Assembly: GCF_964204645.1 (NCBI RefSeq)
Contig: NC_134034.1
Location: 7,559,414-7,623,413 of the forward strand
DNA length: 64,000 bases
From: Tubulanus polymorphus
Lineage: Eukaryota > Nemertea > Palaeonemertea > Tubulaniformes > Tubulanidae
Reading direction: 5' to 3'
Part shown: piece after piece, positions 32,796-42,663 of the stretch
How the letters are laid out: the number at the start of each line of letters is the position of its first letter
Position numbering within the stretch: the first letter of the stretch is position 1
Notes under the pieces: generated by a model
What the model was told of the DNA's origin: nothing
The model's database searches: none
Seen by the model: the letters and a program-made list of their open reading frames with translations, nothing else
Position numbers and translations under genes: made by a program

Positions 32796-33690
32796 ATATT
32801 TATGTCGTTTTTATGAGTCGTCATATTTATGTCGATATATCGCGATATATCGTGTCAAGTCGCCATGAATATGTCGACATATCGTGACGTTTTGACGACA
32901 TATTTCGTTTTCACGACCATTTTCCTCGCGACAACTCATTCGTCATATTACTGGCGTCCTCATCTTACATTTAGACGTGTCTTCAAATGACGGCTTGTCC
33001 CGTGGAAAATGGGCGAAAAAGCGAAATTTGTCTTGATAACGTCACGATATATCGACATATTCATGTCGACTTGACGCGATATATCGCGGTATGTCGACAT
33101 AAATATGGCGACTTGTCGAGTTGGAACGCGACATCTCGAGGCCCCTTATCGCTTCCGTGCGAGGCTCTTTATAACGACGAAATTATGTCGAACAAACGTG
33201 ATTACGGAAGCGATAAAGGGCCCCATCTCTGGTGTCCTCATCTTACATTTCGACGTGTCTTCAAATGACGGCTTGTCCCGTGGAAAATGGGCAAAAAAGC
33301 GAAATTTGTCGTGAAAACCTCACGATATGTCGACATATTCATGTCGACTTGACGCGATACATCGCGGTATGTCGACATAAATATGACGACTTGTCGAGTT
33401 GGAACGCGACATCTCGAGGCCCCTTATCGCTTCCGTACGTGATATATCGCGATTCATCGACATAATTAAGTCAATATATCGTGTTAATATCACGATAAAT
33501 CGTTATACGGATCACGCCTTTCACCAATGTCGACATCTGTATCTCAATATCCGCGTACCGTCGACATAATTATCACTCCTTTAGCTAAAATGTCGTGATA
33601 CGTATGGCAATTTATTGAGACAATATCGCAAAAAGTCGACATAAAAATCACGACATTTTAAATAAGGTCTTCCTAGTAACATCGATATAT
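32796..33690. repeat. Palindrome-word-rich block with an internal duplication
   Basis: ATATCGCGATATATCG, ATGTCGACAT, CACGATATATCG and related self-complementary words recur every 20-40 bases. A segment of about 210 bp (32951-33160) is repeated directly at about 33230-33437, both copies including CGTCCTCATCTTACATTT-like starts and GACATCTCGAGGCCCCTTAT ends. No coding motif is seen. Confidence 0.75.
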
Positions 33691-33699
33691 TGAGATAGT

Positions 33700-34006
33700 T
33701 AACCTAATTTCAATAAGGGGACGCATCGTTAATGATGTTTAATGTTAGATGAATATGAAAGAAGAAATGAAGTTGGCAGAAAAATGAAAATGACTTTATC
33801 ATCACCAGAATCTGGTGGACATATTGAATGATGGGGCTCAAGTAGAATGACCCCAAATGCTGGGGCACAATATAGTGTTCGGTACATGGTCGATGAACTA
33901 AATAGGTAATTCGCATCAATACTTTGTCACAATTGATTTGCGGTATATTTTGGATTTCTGTGTATGTCATTTGTCAGGACATTAAACAGTAGACGACTTT
34001 GGATAC
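33700..34006 (-). pseudogene. LINE reverse transcriptase remnant, distal piece
   Basis: Minus-strand sequence starting at the retroelement edge reads SRLLFNVLTNDIH..., the continuation of a LINE RT block that starts beyond the right LTR (45001-45242). Across the empty site the two halves give the TSGV-LGSI segment, the TSGVPQGS-type RT motif. The rest is too decayed to follow. Confidence 0.6.
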
Positions 34007-34816
34007 TATTATGGAGACTTTGATGAAATAATTAATGAAAATATTAGCTTCCAAGTAGATCTATGAAATTATATCAACAAGCCTTTAGGAAACACATTAG
34101 TAGGTTTCAGTTGTCAGCATTTAAACAAAATCAACAAGTAATATACAGAAGCGGGAGTTCATGGCCAGCAGTGCAGTTACCAGACAACCTGCCTGGATAT
34201 GTACGTCGTACATAAACATAAATAGAAATTATATAAATAAACAAGTCTGGAAGTGACGTATGTGTCAACGTAGGAAGAGCTAATATGGTCCGGTTATGCG
34301 CTCCGTTGAGTGCGGAAATATATTTATAGAAAATTATGACGTGTGCAGATACGTCAGCGCCCATACATGGATGGAAGGAATGTTGTGACGTATAAATACG
34401 TCACAAGCAATGAATTCCAAGCCATGTGTGGAAGAGGACCTGCACACGTTAAAGTTATATAAATAGGGAGGAATGTTGTGACGTATAAATACATCACAAG
34501 CAATGAATTCCAAGCCATGTATAGAAGAGCTCCGGCACCGGTTATACAAGAGAAAGTTAGATAAATAAGGGGGTTTTTAGTAAGCACGGGAGTTGAGCTC
34601 CGGGGAAGAATCTGTAAACAACGAGTTAAGAGATAATAAACGAATATATAATGTAAGAAGTAGTTAAGTTATATACGGGAGCCAAAGTCAAGAACTGGGA
34701 AGAAAGACCTGGCCTAAAGACAGATCCTGCACGACATCGCTGGTAGAGAAACGCAACCATAACAGTGGTAGAGATCACAACAGAAGCGGACAACTTCAAA
34801 ATTCAACGCCACAACA
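34007..34816 (+). repeat. 5' LTR (810 bp)
   Basis: It starts TATTATGGAGACTTTGATG and ends CAACGCCACAACA. An internal direct duplication carries GGAATGTTGTGACGTATAAA-TAC twice. The only difference from the 3' LTR that I noticed is GTTAAGAGATAA here against GTTAAAAGATAA there. Open frames across it on the minus strand occur identically in both LTRs and are not genes. Confidence 0.95.
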
Positions 34817-35441
34817 CTGGTGGAGAATAGCGGCAGGATTCCGGTCTCGCAGCCAAGCTTGTGGCCAAACAGTAGACAATTTCGCAGACGATGTTAAACG
34901 GAGAGCGAATGAATTGGAATGACCTGCACACGTGACGCTAAGTACGTTTATTGATGGTCTCTCCGCGGACATACGCAAAATTGTTTGGACGCAGATGCCA
35001 GAGGATCTGGACAAAGCCATCAAAATGGCTAGTAACGTAGTCCAGATGATGAAAATGGATGGCCCTGGTATTCATCAAATCGAAACGGCCAACGCGGGGA
35101 TGGACGAACTAAAAGAAAGAATTAATCAACTAGAGATTAGACAACGAAAGGGGGAGACGGTGGCACAGGAAAATCAAACTTTTACGGGAATACAACAACC
35201 ATTTGGAGCGATGACATACGCGCGAAATGGAGCTACAAACAGTAGATTCCGTTACCCTACGTTTAGAGGGCGATGTTACAGGTGTAATATAATTGGACAT
35301 ATGGCTAGAAATTGCAGGGGACCTGCGAAATCCACTTTTGCAACGGAAAATAGAAACATCATTTGTTATCAATGTGGTTTACCTGGACATGTTAGCAGAT
35401 ATTGCCGTCGGAATACGAATCGACAACAACGGACTAATTAG
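34817..35441 (+). pseudogene. Truncated gag with two CCHC knuckles
   Basis: Just after the LTR the frame reads QTVDNFADDVKRRANELE and hits TGA at 34920-34922; the open part runs 34932-35441. LSTFIDGLSADIRKIVW is the end of the capsid-like region. Two zinc knuckles follow, CYRCNIIGHMARNC and CYQCGLPGHVSRYC. The matrix/capsid N-terminal part is deleted, so this protein could bind RNA but not build particles. Gag ends in TAG (35439-35441), and the same frame stays open into pol with no other stop, so UAG readthrough is a candidate for pol expression. Confidence 0.8.
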
Positions 35442-35504
35442 GACTGGAGCAAGGATGGCTTAGGGCAGCTATCCAGAGCTATACAAACAGATAATGCCCA
35501 AGTA

Positions 35505-38500
35505 TTGTATGAGGTAGGATCGGGGATATCAGGGGATAGTGGGCGCTCACAGACAAAATTGAAATCTCACACACAAAAATTGACAAAAAAGAAAATTTTG
35601 AAAGAAAAACCAAAAGTTTTATGCTCTGAGCACCCGCTATCCTTGAATTGTGTTATTTTTGATGAACAGATGGATGTTTTAATTGATACAGGAGCAACTC
35701 GAAGTGTCATATCGTATGAATACTTTTTAAAATTAAGATCCACGGTATTAGTTACACCGTTAGAATATGGCGGTTATAAATATGCTACAATAGCTGATGG
35801 GGGTACATTAGAAATATTCGGTATTGTTAAATTAAATCTTAAAATGGAATCAAGGGTTGTTCAGCAAGAATTTCTAATATTAAGGAAATTGGCTCACCCG
35901 TGTATTCTAGGCATGGATTTCATTAACAGTCAGGGTGTGGTTATTGACACTCCGAGAAAGCTCCTACATCTGTCATCCGGTCACTCAATACCTCTTCGCG
36001 AGGGGGCAAAGGTACAATTACGAATTTGTATAGTAGCTAACGATACGGTCACAATTCTGCCTGGTGCCCAGGTGCAGATAAAAGCAAAAATGAAGGGGAC
36101 GGGAAGAAAAGACGGTGTAGGTTTTGTTCAACAGTCCGCAAGATTATGGGATAAAAATGGTATTATGGGTGCGGCTAGTATATCTAATATTAAAAGTGGG
36201 GTATTACCTGTACAAGTTTGTAATCCGTCAAAATTCTCAAAACGATTAAAAAAGGGTGCCATTTTGGGAGATGTTACTCTCATCGATTTAGATGCCCCTA
36301 TCGCAGACAGGTCATATATGACGATTGATAGTGAAGGTATTTCTACGCCTCGACCTAAAAATCAAAACGATATATCAGATAGTGTGGAAACGGGAGACAT
36401 ATCGGTACAGCAAAAAGCTGATTTAAAATCATTATTGGAAGAATACAGAGATAGGTTTGCAGAAGGAATATTGGAGTTAGGAACCGCAAAGGGGGTTGAG
36501 TGCAATATTGAAACTGAAAATGAGGTGCCTATTCGGTCACGACCATATCGGGTGCCATTAGCGTTGAGGGATATTCTAGATAAGCAGATTGATGAACTTA
36601 AAAAGCAAGGCGTTATTGAAGATTCAAATTCAAATTATAGTTCCCCTGCACTTTTGGTTCCGAAACCAGATGGGTCATATCGTTTGTGTATTGATTTTAG
36701 GCGATTAAATAAGGTATTAAAATTGCAAACGTTACATCCAATACCTCATATCTTTGACACTTTAACTATGTGTGGTACCGCTAGGCCAAAAATATTTTCT
36801 TCTCTAGATTTAAGAAGTGGTTATTTTCAGATTCCGATTTCACAAGAGTCTCGTCACAAAACGGCGTTTGTAACGCCTACTGGTAATTACCAATTTACTA
36901 GATTGCCCATGGGCATAGCATCGGCCCCTAGTATTTTTCAATCCATCATGGCTCGTCTCTTACATTCATTAGGGGACTCTGTTTTGGTTTATTTAGATGA
37001 CCTTTTAGTATTTTCTACATGTTGGGAGGACCACTTACAACATTTACGTCAACTTTTTGAAAGATTACGGGTGGCGGGTTTGACACTTAAACCCAGCAAA
37101 TGTTTTATTGCTCGACCAAACTGTAAGTTTTTGGGTTTCTATTTAGACGGGGATGGCATTAGAACTAATCTCGAGAAAGTAAATGTTATTCGAAACTGCC
37201 CTGTGCCTACAAATCAAACTCAGGTTCGGTCCTTCCTAGGGGCTGCTAATTTCTATAGAAAATTCATTAAGAACTTTTCGGGGCGAGCACGACCATTGAC
37301 ACTATTGACAAGAAAGGGTATACCATTTCTATGGTCTGACGATTGTCAAAAAGCATTTGATGACTTGAAACAGGCACTTATAACGGCACCCGTGTTAGCG
37401 TATCCTTCTCTGGAACGCAAGTTCAAGGTTCACTGCGACGCATCGAATTTTGCGATGGGATATTGTCTTGTACAGGAAGGAGACGATGGTCAAGAACACG
37501 TAATTGCATACGGTGGACGAGCGCTAACAAAACAAGAACAAGCATATTCAGCTAGTGAGCGGGAGTGTCTGGCACTAATTTCAGCCATTAAGTATTATAA
37601 AGTATACCTGTATGGAAATCCTTTTACGGTGGTCACAGATCATAAGGCACTGTTGTGGTTAAAAAAGATGGAGGTCGATGGTCTCGCCTCAGGTCGGCTA
37701 CAACGATGGTGCATCTTCCTACAAGGATACCAATATGATGTTGAGTATCGGGCAGGAGTACAACATGCAGATGCGGATTTCTTGTCTAGATTAAGGTATC
37801 CAGAAATAGTGACTGTTGACACAGGTAACGACGGCGTCTTAGTGAATTTGCCCGTTGAACAACGTAAAGATGAAGAATTACGACCTATCATTAATTACCT
37901 ATTAGACGGATCATTACCAAAAAATGATCATTTGGCACGAAGAATATTGTTGTCGCACGATAGGTATATTCTGGACATCGAGGGTAGACTTCAATACTTA
38001 CAACATTTAAATCGTCGCCAATCTGTAGACTTCTCTCCCTGCTATGTGATACCAAAACAACTTCGCTTACAAATACTGCAAGAAACACATGAGGTGTTTG
38101 GAGGACACAGTGGTGTGAAATCAACGTATATGCGTCTGAAAAATAGGTATTATTGGAATGGTATGTTTTATGATGTAAAGGATTTCTGCTTACGATGTGA
38201 TGTCTGTCAAAGAAAAGGCTTGTCTGCAAAAGAGGCTACTAAGGTTCCAATGCAAACGGTACGGGTGGAGCCAATTTTCCATAAATTTGCCATGGATATG
38301 GTGGGTCCCTTTCCGGTGTCTGACAAAGGGCATAAATATGTGTTGACATGTATTGAAACTTTTTCATCATATATGGAGGCATTTCCGCTTAAGACGGCAT
38401 CGGCAGAAGAGGTCGCCGAAAAATTGGTGGATGGTATCATTTTGAGATATGGGATGTTTTCTACTATACTTACCGATAATGGGTCGAACTTTATCTCAAA

Positions 38501-39509
38501 AGTCTTTCAACGAACGGCCATCCTTTTGGGGGGTAAAACAAAAACTACGTCCTCATATCATCCACAGGCGAATGGTGCTTTAGAAGTACAGCATAAACAA
38601 TTAAACAAATCAATAGCTAAGTTATTAGATGGACAAAGCCCGGGAAAGTGGGACTTATATCTGCAATCTGCAGTATTCGCAATGAATTCCTCAAATAATA
38701 TCAATTCGACGTCATTCACGCCTTTTGAAATTGTTTTTGGGCGGATGCCTAAATTGCCCATGGAACTAGCCATATCAGCTCCAAAAAATGAATATGGGTC
38801 TCATGTGGCCTATTTTCAACATTTAATTAAAAAGATGGATATAGTACATGACATAGTTCGCAAAAATCGAGAACTGAGCAAAATAAAAATGAAGCAGCAG
38901 TACGATAGAAATGCTAAAGATATTCAGTTTGAAGTAGGGAGTAAGGTTTTTCTTTATTACCCACATTTGCCTACTGGGGCATCAAAGAAATTACATTCAT
39001 TTTGGCTGGGCCCATATGAAATTATTGAAAAAATAGGGGAGGTTAATTACAGATTGAGGACGGATGATAATCGAAAGGTTAAAACATTAGTTCATGTAAA
39101 TAGGTTGCGTCCGGTTTATGAATCTAAGAAACCGCCTACTTACAACTTACCGCAAAATATTGAAAAATTAGATGACTTACCAGGGAACCTCGCCATGGAT
39201 GAAATCGTTTTGCCCCATAAAGGTCGCCATGTCAAAATCGGCATGACGCCCGCAATTGAACCTCCTACTTTGACGCAGAGAGACATGACGTTATCAAAGG
39301 GTCGCGAAAATATTGACGGGAAAGACGAGTCGATATACACTGTGTCTCGAATACTCAAACATAGAAGACGGGGAGGCAGGTTGTATTATTATGTCGCTTG
39401 GGAGGGTTATGCGGATAAGACTTGGGAACCGGAGGAGAATTTCTTGGATAGGTCGATCTTGACGGCATATCATCAGAAAGCCAAGAAAAGACGGAAACGA
39501 CGTGCATAG
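35505..39509 (+). CDS. pol: Ty3/Gypsy pol polyprotein with C-terminal chromodomain
   Basis: An open frame of 1334 codons. Domains by approximate residue: protease DTGATRSVISY at 60; RT with LCIDFRRLN, LPMGIASAPS and YLDD near 496; RNase H HCDASNFAMG near 643; integrase zinc head (HEVFGGHSG...CDVCQRKG) near 862-895; DDE core with MDMVGPFPV near 931, TDNGSNF near 990 and the Glu in NGALEVQHK near 1025; GPY/F-type tail (FWLGPYEIIEK) near 1166; chromodomain (YTVSRILKHRR...YYYVAWEGY..TWEPEENF) near 1277-1325. It carries out particle maturation, reverse transcription and insertion. No breaks were seen. The first ATG is 63 bases behind the gag TAG in the same frame, so true translation probably starts in gag. 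Confidence 0.95.
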   Translation: MYEVGSGISGDSGRSQTKLKSHTQKLTKKKILKEKPKVLCSEHPLSLNCVIFDEQMDVLIDTGATRSVISYEYFLKLRSTVLVTPLEYGGYKYATIADGGTLEIFGIVKLNLKMESRVVQQEFLILRKLAHPCILGMDFINSQGVVIDTPRKLLHLSSGHSIPLREGAKVQLRICIVANDTVTILPGAQVQIKAKMKGTGRKDGVGFVQQSARLWDKNGIMGAASISNIKSGVLPVQVCNPSKFSKRLKKGAILGDVTLIDLDAPIADRSYMTIDSEGISTPRPKNQNDISDSVETGDISVQQKADLKSLLEEYRDRFAEGILELGTAKGVECNIETENEVPIRSRPYRVPLALRDILDKQIDELKKQGVIEDSNSNYSSPALLVPKPDGSYRLCIDFRRLNKVLKLQTLHPIPHIFDTLTMCGTARPKIFSSLDLRSGYFQIPISQESRHKTAFVTPTGNYQFTRLPMGIASAPSIFQSIMARLLHSLGDSVLVYLDDLLVFSTCWEDHLQHLRQLFERLRVAGLTLKPSKCFIARPNCKFLGFYLDGDGIRTNLEKVNVIRNCPVPTNQTQVRSFLGAANFYRKFIKNFSGRARPLTLLTRKGIPFLWSDDCQKAFDDLKQALITAPVLAYPSLERKFKVHCDASNFAMGYCLVQEGDDGQEHVIAYGGRALTKQEQAYSASERECLALISAIKYYKVYLYGNPFTVVTDHKALLWLKKMEVDGLASGRLQRWCIFLQGYQYDVEYRAGVQHADADFLSRLRYPEIVTVDTGNDGVLVNLPVEQRKDEELRPIINYLLDGSLPKNDHLARRILLSHDRYILDIEGRLQYLQHLNRRQSVDFSPCYVIPKQLRLQILQETHEVFGGHSGVKSTYMRLKNRYYWNGMFYDVKDFCLRCDVCQRKGLSAKEATKVPMQTVRVEPIFHKFAMDMVGPFPVSDKGHKYVLTCIETFSSYMEAFPLKTASAEEVAEKLVDGIILRYGMFSTILTDNGSNFISKVFQRTAILLGGKTKTTSSYHPQANGALEVQHKQLNKSIAKLLDGQSPGKWDLYLQSAVFAMNSSNNINSTSFTPFEIVFGRMPKLPMELAISAPKNEYGSHVAYFQHLIKKMDIVHDIVRKNRELSKIKMKQQYDRNAKDIQFEVGSKVFLYYPHLPTGASKKLHSFWLGPYEIIEKIGEVNYRLRTDDNRKVKTLVHVNRLRPVYESKKPPTYNLPQNIEKLDDLPGNLAMDEIVLPHKGRHVKIGMTPAIEPPTLTQRDMTLSKGRENIDGKDESIYTVSRILKHRRRGGRLYYYVAWEGYADKTWEPEENFLDRSILTAYHQKAKKRRKRRA

Positions 39510-39571
39510 GATATTTGCCACGCACCCAATAGTTGTTGCGAAGTTAATTAAGGATAATAACAGAAATAATT

Positions 39572-42079
39572 ATGAGTATAAAGTTGTTGTATTTTAAGAG
39601 ATCGTTAGGAAATCGAGGAGTTATGATTTATATTGTTGTTTTAGGAACCATGGTTCGGAGTATAGTTTATATCGTTATGATTTGGTCGTGGATAGGACCA
39701 ATGGCTGCATGGGATGCAGAGCTACGGATGGGGGCTGGAGTAGTGTTCCAGCCAGTTGACGAGATAAATGTAGCAGCAACAAAATGGGAACATAGTGTTA
39801 TGATTCCTTTAGTAGATGTTTCCCGGTTTTCGATGACAATTCCTAATATGACGTGTGGAATGCCCAATGCCGAATGCCGACAAATAGAGAAAATGTTTCG
39901 CCTAATGCGTTTGCGTAAAATCCGAGCTGATCAAAAATTTAACAGTTCCAGGCGTATGATTGAATCATTATTACCTGTTGAAATTCCGAGTACAAGAAGA
40001 GAAGGCCGTATGAAACGAACACCACTATCATTCATCGGAGATGTCGCCAGTTTGATTTTTGGGGTCGCCACTACTGAGCAGTTACAAATAGTGGAAAGAC
40101 ATATGAATAAGTTTGATGCATTACACAAATTAGATCATAAAGCTATTGTCCAGTTACAAGAACGGTTAACTAGCTTTGCCAACGTAACAGATTCTAGATT
40201 TAAGTTAGTTAAGTCTCTAGTACGACAAAACAGAGATTATATGTCAAAACTTTCGGAATTCGTTGTAAATAATACTATGAATCAGGCTCGTTTACAGGCA
40301 AGGGTACATGCACTATCATACGTAGTGCGGTATTCCATTAATTATGGGGATGTTATTGAGGCTATCAGCAGCCACATGGCCGCGTGGTTGCGCTCCACTA
40401 ACGTTTTACTATCAAATAGACTACCTGTAGAGTTAATTCCGGTAACAAGTCTCCAGGAAATCTTATCAAAAATTCGCGTTACATTGAAGAATTTTTACCC
40501 CATGTTTGAGCTGGCACATCAAACCCCGAGTTATTATTATTCGCACGCGCGAACGTTTACTGTCAGGACTCGTGAATATATAGTGGTTCATATGCAGATC
40601 CCAATACAAGCAAAAAATACGCATTTTCGTTTGTATAATATATTATCTTTTCACCTTCCGGTTAATGCAACCGCTACGGTGTATACAAAAATAATTAACC
40701 TCCCACGCTTCTTTGGCGTTAGTAAGAATTTGCAAACTTACGTGTTGATTGATGAAGCCACTTATTCGCTTTGCCAAGGACGTTATATACAGAATTGTGC
40801 AGATGGATTACCTATCTATACTCAAACACAAAAATCATGCGCGTCTGCACTTTTCTTTGATAACCCTAAGGATCTAATTGGGCAGTGTGATCTGACATAT
40901 ACTTCCGTGGCGCCTCTGTCTCAGGCGGTCCTGTTGACAACCAATAAATATTTGATATCTATTCACGACAAGCATGATGATTGGATTTCCCAATGTGGAC
41001 TGGATCCACCAATTAGGGTTCCGGTCTGTAATTTTTGTGTTGTCACCTTGCAATGTCATTGTGGGTTGAATTCAAAATACTTTACGCTTTCGCCGACTTT
41101 AACAAATTGTGAAAAAGGTCATGATAGAATAACTCGATTATATCCCGTTAACATACCGGCGGCATTGCTTTTGGGTAAAGAGGATGATATTGATAATATG
41201 CAAACAGAGGTATTATATTCTAAAATTCCGCGTATCACACTGCCTGATTTTAATATAGAGGGACATGAATGGGAAAATGTGATACGGGCTGAAAACGCTA
41301 AGGAAGCTGATTTTAAAAAATTGGCGCAGGCTATAGGCCGTGACAAGATAGCGTATACAAGTAGGTCCGATTATTTGCGATCAGAAATTAGGGGGACACA
41401 TAATTCTTTGAAAATCGGTGGTTATATTCTGATTTCGTTAGTAATTGTAACAATAATAGTATCGGCGGTTTTATGCAAACGATATAGGGCATGGGCGGCG
41501 GCAGGGACCGCTTTAACAATGGTTAAAAGTGTAGAGGCAGGGAATTTGGACATAGTTCACGAACAGTTAAATATTGATTTGTCTGCAATAGAAAAGGTAT
41601 CAAATACTTTGTTGGATTGGGAAGCTATAGTAGAATGGGGTGTAGTGGGTATGGTCGTATACTCGACACTGCGATATTTCTTTACTGATGGGTGGCGGTT
41701 TATGAGTAGCCGTCGGTGGCAAGTATCACTTGCACTGTGTTCTTCTCCTAGGCTATCAGCGGAGATCTTAGCTGAGCTATATAATAATGATGGTGCGTCG
41801 GCTGTTTTACATTTGGGTTTTGTATCTCCCCATTTATGGGAGGAAGTCAGATCTATTCAAAATTTGGCGGTTATTCAGTTAAAAACATACGGTCCATTAG
41901 TTATTATCACTGTTAAATATAGCGAGGATATCACTTGTGCAAAAAGTTTGATTAAAAAAATTTACGCCAGTCGGCTTTTTAATAAGCCACTGAATCGATT
42001 GTGTAATGGTGAATTTTCTACACACTTTTGGATGGTGCATCGTCGTGATGCAGTATTGTTGAATGAGGACCTCCCATAA
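39572..42079 (+). CDS. env: Env-like membrane fusion glycoprotein
   Basis: 835 codons, open throughout. An N-terminal hydrophobic stretch (near 17-45) may be the signal peptide. A dibasic R-x-x-R cleavage site (RMKR, near 146-149) is followed by a Gly/Ala/Phe-rich segment (FIGDVASLIFGVAT), the layout of baculovirus F-type and errantivirus Env proteins. A Cys-rich region follows in the C-terminal half of the ectodomain, then a membrane span (near 616-635). An unusually long tail of about 200 residues includes further hydrophobic parts. Env would let the element pass between cells; activity is unproven. It follows pol by 62 bases and is probably made from a spliced or separate message. Confidence 0.85.
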   Translation: MSIKLLYFKRSLGNRGVMIYIVVLGTMVRSIVYIVMIWSWIGPMAAWDAELRMGAGVVFQPVDEINVAATKWEHSVMIPLVDVSRFSMTIPNMTCGMPNAECRQIEKMFRLMRLRKIRADQKFNSSRRMIESLLPVEIPSTRREGRMKRTPLSFIGDVASLIFGVATTEQLQIVERHMNKFDALHKLDHKAIVQLQERLTSFANVTDSRFKLVKSLVRQNRDYMSKLSEFVVNNTMNQARLQARVHALSYVVRYSINYGDVIEAISSHMAAWLRSTNVLLSNRLPVELIPVTSLQEILSKIRVTLKNFYPMFELAHQTPSYYYSHARTFTVRTREYIVVHMQIPIQAKNTHFRLYNILSFHLPVNATATVYTKIINLPRFFGVSKNLQTYVLIDEATYSLCQGRYIQNCADGLPIYTQTQKSCASALFFDNPKDLIGQCDLTYTSVAPLSQAVLLTTNKYLISIHDKHDDWISQCGLDPPIRVPVCNFCVVTLQCHCGLNSKYFTLSPTLTNCEKGHDRITRLYPVNIPAALLLGKEDDIDNMQTEVLYSKIPRITLPDFNIEGHEWENVIRAENAKEADFKKLAQAIGRDKIAYTSRSDYLRSEIRGTHNSLKIGGYILISLVIVTIIVSAVLCKRYRAWAAAGTALTMVKSVEAGNLDIVHEQLNIDLSAIEKVSNTLLDWEAIVEWGVVGMVVYSTLRYFFTDGWRFMSSRRWQVSLALCSSPRLSAEILAELYNNDGASAVLHLGFVSPHLWEEVRSIQNLAVIQLKTYGPLVIITVKYSEDITCAKSLIKKIYASRLFNKPLNRLCNGEFSTHFWMVHRRDAVLLNEDLP

Positions 42080-42663
42080 ATACATGGCAGCTGGCCTGTC
42101 TAATTGCAACGACTCTCAGCCACAAATAGCAGTACACGTTATCCCTGCCTAGACTACGGATAAATGTGCTTTCTGAGGCAATAGGCGGGGACTAGCAGCT
42201 GACATCTCAACAATACGAATGTACGCGTACGGTATATTCATTTTTAGGTAAATTTCGGATCGACTTTGTAATAAGCGCTTATTAAAATTATTGTGAAATT
42301 AATCATGAAATTATTGTTGAACATGTCTGTTGCCAACATGTGCTGGGCACACGATAATCAGCTAAATGATGTATCTGACATCTGTATTAATTTACGTCGT
42401 TGATTGGAGTCGGGACAGGTTGGGCGGACCATCTAAATATCGGTTAAGATCGCAGCTGTGAGTTGATGAAAATAGGAGATACACGGGTTTGCGATAATAA
42501 GTCTAGACATAGAGAATGCGCTACTTACAACGGTTTTTGTTGTTGTTGTTAACGTATCGAGAACAAGGAATTTAAATATTATTATAAGGGTGATATTTAT
42601 TTATTGTAATGGATATATAAAATAGAAAAAAATCGATGGGTATAATATATGATGTTTTTCTTT
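42080..42663. other. Non-coding region after env
   Basis: I see no sense-strand gene. This is the downstream (3') side of the antisense gene; its AATAAA signal lies at 42668-42663 on the minus strand. Confidence 0.6.

Noticed and set aside
32422-32868. Long plus-strand open frame of repeating Pro-Ala-Thr and Phe-Trp residues
   Set aside because: It is the translation of the 31-bp tandem array, with no start context or domain.
34131-34587. Three minus-strand open frames of 71-77 codons
   Set aside because: They lie in the LTR and recur identically at 44315-44771; they reflect the internal LTR duplication, with no coding motif.
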